NCBI RefSeq assembly: GCF_033898505.1
Contig: NZ_JAXAFK010000004.1
Coordinates: forward strand, 124,001-188,000
DNA length: 64,000 bases
Direction: 5' to 3'
Source of the DNA: Pectobacterium carotovorum
GTDB lineage: Bacteria; Pseudomonadota; Gammaproteobacteria; Enterobacterales; Enterobacteriaceae
This document shows, piece after piece, positions 63,728-64,000 of this stretch. The notes beneath the pieces are model-generated. The model was not told the DNA's origin and made no database searches. It saw only the letters and a program-made list of their open reading frames with translations. The stretch's first letter is position 1, and each line of letters starts with the position of its first letter. The translations under genes and the position numbers were made by a program.

Positions 63728-64000
63728 ATGACCTTACTGAAAAGCGCATTGTTCTCTTTCATCATTACCGGTAGCGGTGCAGTGGCAACCAGCGGTTGTT
63801 CCAGCGTCATGACGCATACCGGAAGCGACCAAGGCTACTATTCCGGCACGCGCGCCGGTGTGGATATGCTGCGTGACGACGAAACCAGTTGGGCGATGAT
63901 GCCGCTGGTCGCTATCGACCTGCCGTTCTCGGCGGTGGCCGACACCCTGCTGCTGCCCTACGACTACTATCGCTCAGGCAGCGATAAGCACAAACTGTCG
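63728..64000 (+). CDS. yidQ: YidQ/YceK-type lipoprotein, cut by the window end
   Basis: The first 91 codons of a small lipoprotein. A signal peptide is followed by a lipobox-like ATSGC with the lipidated Cys at about 24. The mature start CSSVMTHTGSDQGYYSGTRAG and the DDETSWAMMPLVAIDLPFSA block with DTLLLPYDYYR match E. coli YidQ. The position after ibpA is the same as in E. coli. Function unknown. The stop lies beyond the window. Confidence 0.88.
   Translation, partial: MTLLKSALFSFIITGSGAVATSGCSSVMTHTGSDQGYYSGTRAGVDMLRDDETSWAMMPLVAIDLPFSAVADTLLLPYDYYRSGSDKHKLS

Overview
The window reads as chromosomal DNA of a soft-rot enterobacterium, most probably Pectobacterium. The evidence is a plant-associated Enterobacterales gene set: a bcs cellulose operon, dppABCDF, avtA, ggt, eamA, the yidE-ibpB-ibpA-yidQ block, a canonical ERIC repeat, contact-dependent and type VI toxin islands, and a citrate-type carrier locus. 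The species call is inference from gene content; no rRNA, tRNA, CRISPR array or complete insertion sequence was seen.

Layout. 195-10816: bcsR-bcsQ-bcsA-bcsB-bcsZ-bcsC, a complete cellulose synthase operon with overlapping or near-touching genes. 10817-13275: a low-GC mini-island holding a DMT-family exporter and a haem-oxygenase-like diiron oxidase (HDO) family protein, separated by a full 127-bp ERIC element. The island is bracketed by two copies of the last 14 codons and stop of bcsC. 13327-18554: an AraC-type regulator, an APH-fold kinase, an ethanolamine-type permease and a class-III PLP enzyme, together best read as an amino-alcohol catabolic unit (kinase plus phospho-lyase). 18656-30625: a two-partner secretion (CDI-type) locus behind a Fur-box-like palindrome. 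It holds the transporter, a 1766-residue exoprotein ending in a deaminase-like toxin, its immunity gene, two displaced toxin tails, and a run of further immunity-like and unknown small genes, most followed by a terminator hairpin. 30736-36668: ggt, eamA, a periplasmic aldose-epimerase-like protein and avtA. 36704-47278: a type VI effector island (hcp, vgrG, an EagR-type chaperone, a PAAR-Rhs effector, its immunity gene, one displaced Rhs tail with immunity, one Rhs remnant). hcp has a textbook sigma-54 promoter preceded by a direct repeat. 47287-53065: the dipeptide ABC transporter dppABCDF on the minus strand. 54512-59892: a 2-hydroxycarboxylate carrier, a CitAB/DpiBA-type two-component system and a DASS carboxylate carrier. 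60476-64000: yidE, ibpB, ibpA with a sigma-32 promoter and ROSE-like leader hairpins, and the start of a YidQ/YceK-type lipoprotein cut by the window end.

How it fits together. The conserved blocks concern cellulose export, nitrogen and carbon scavenging (peptides, glutathione, amino alcohols, carboxylates) and heat shock. Between them lie two competition islands that share a design: a delivery protein with a conserved body, an interchangeable toxin tail, an overlapping immunity gene, and displaced tail/immunity pairs that keep enough of the conserved body for homologous exchange. The most interesting areas are the deaminase toxin/immunity array at 25255-30625, the HDO/exporter mini-island at 10817-13275, and the sigma-54-controlled hcp promoter region.
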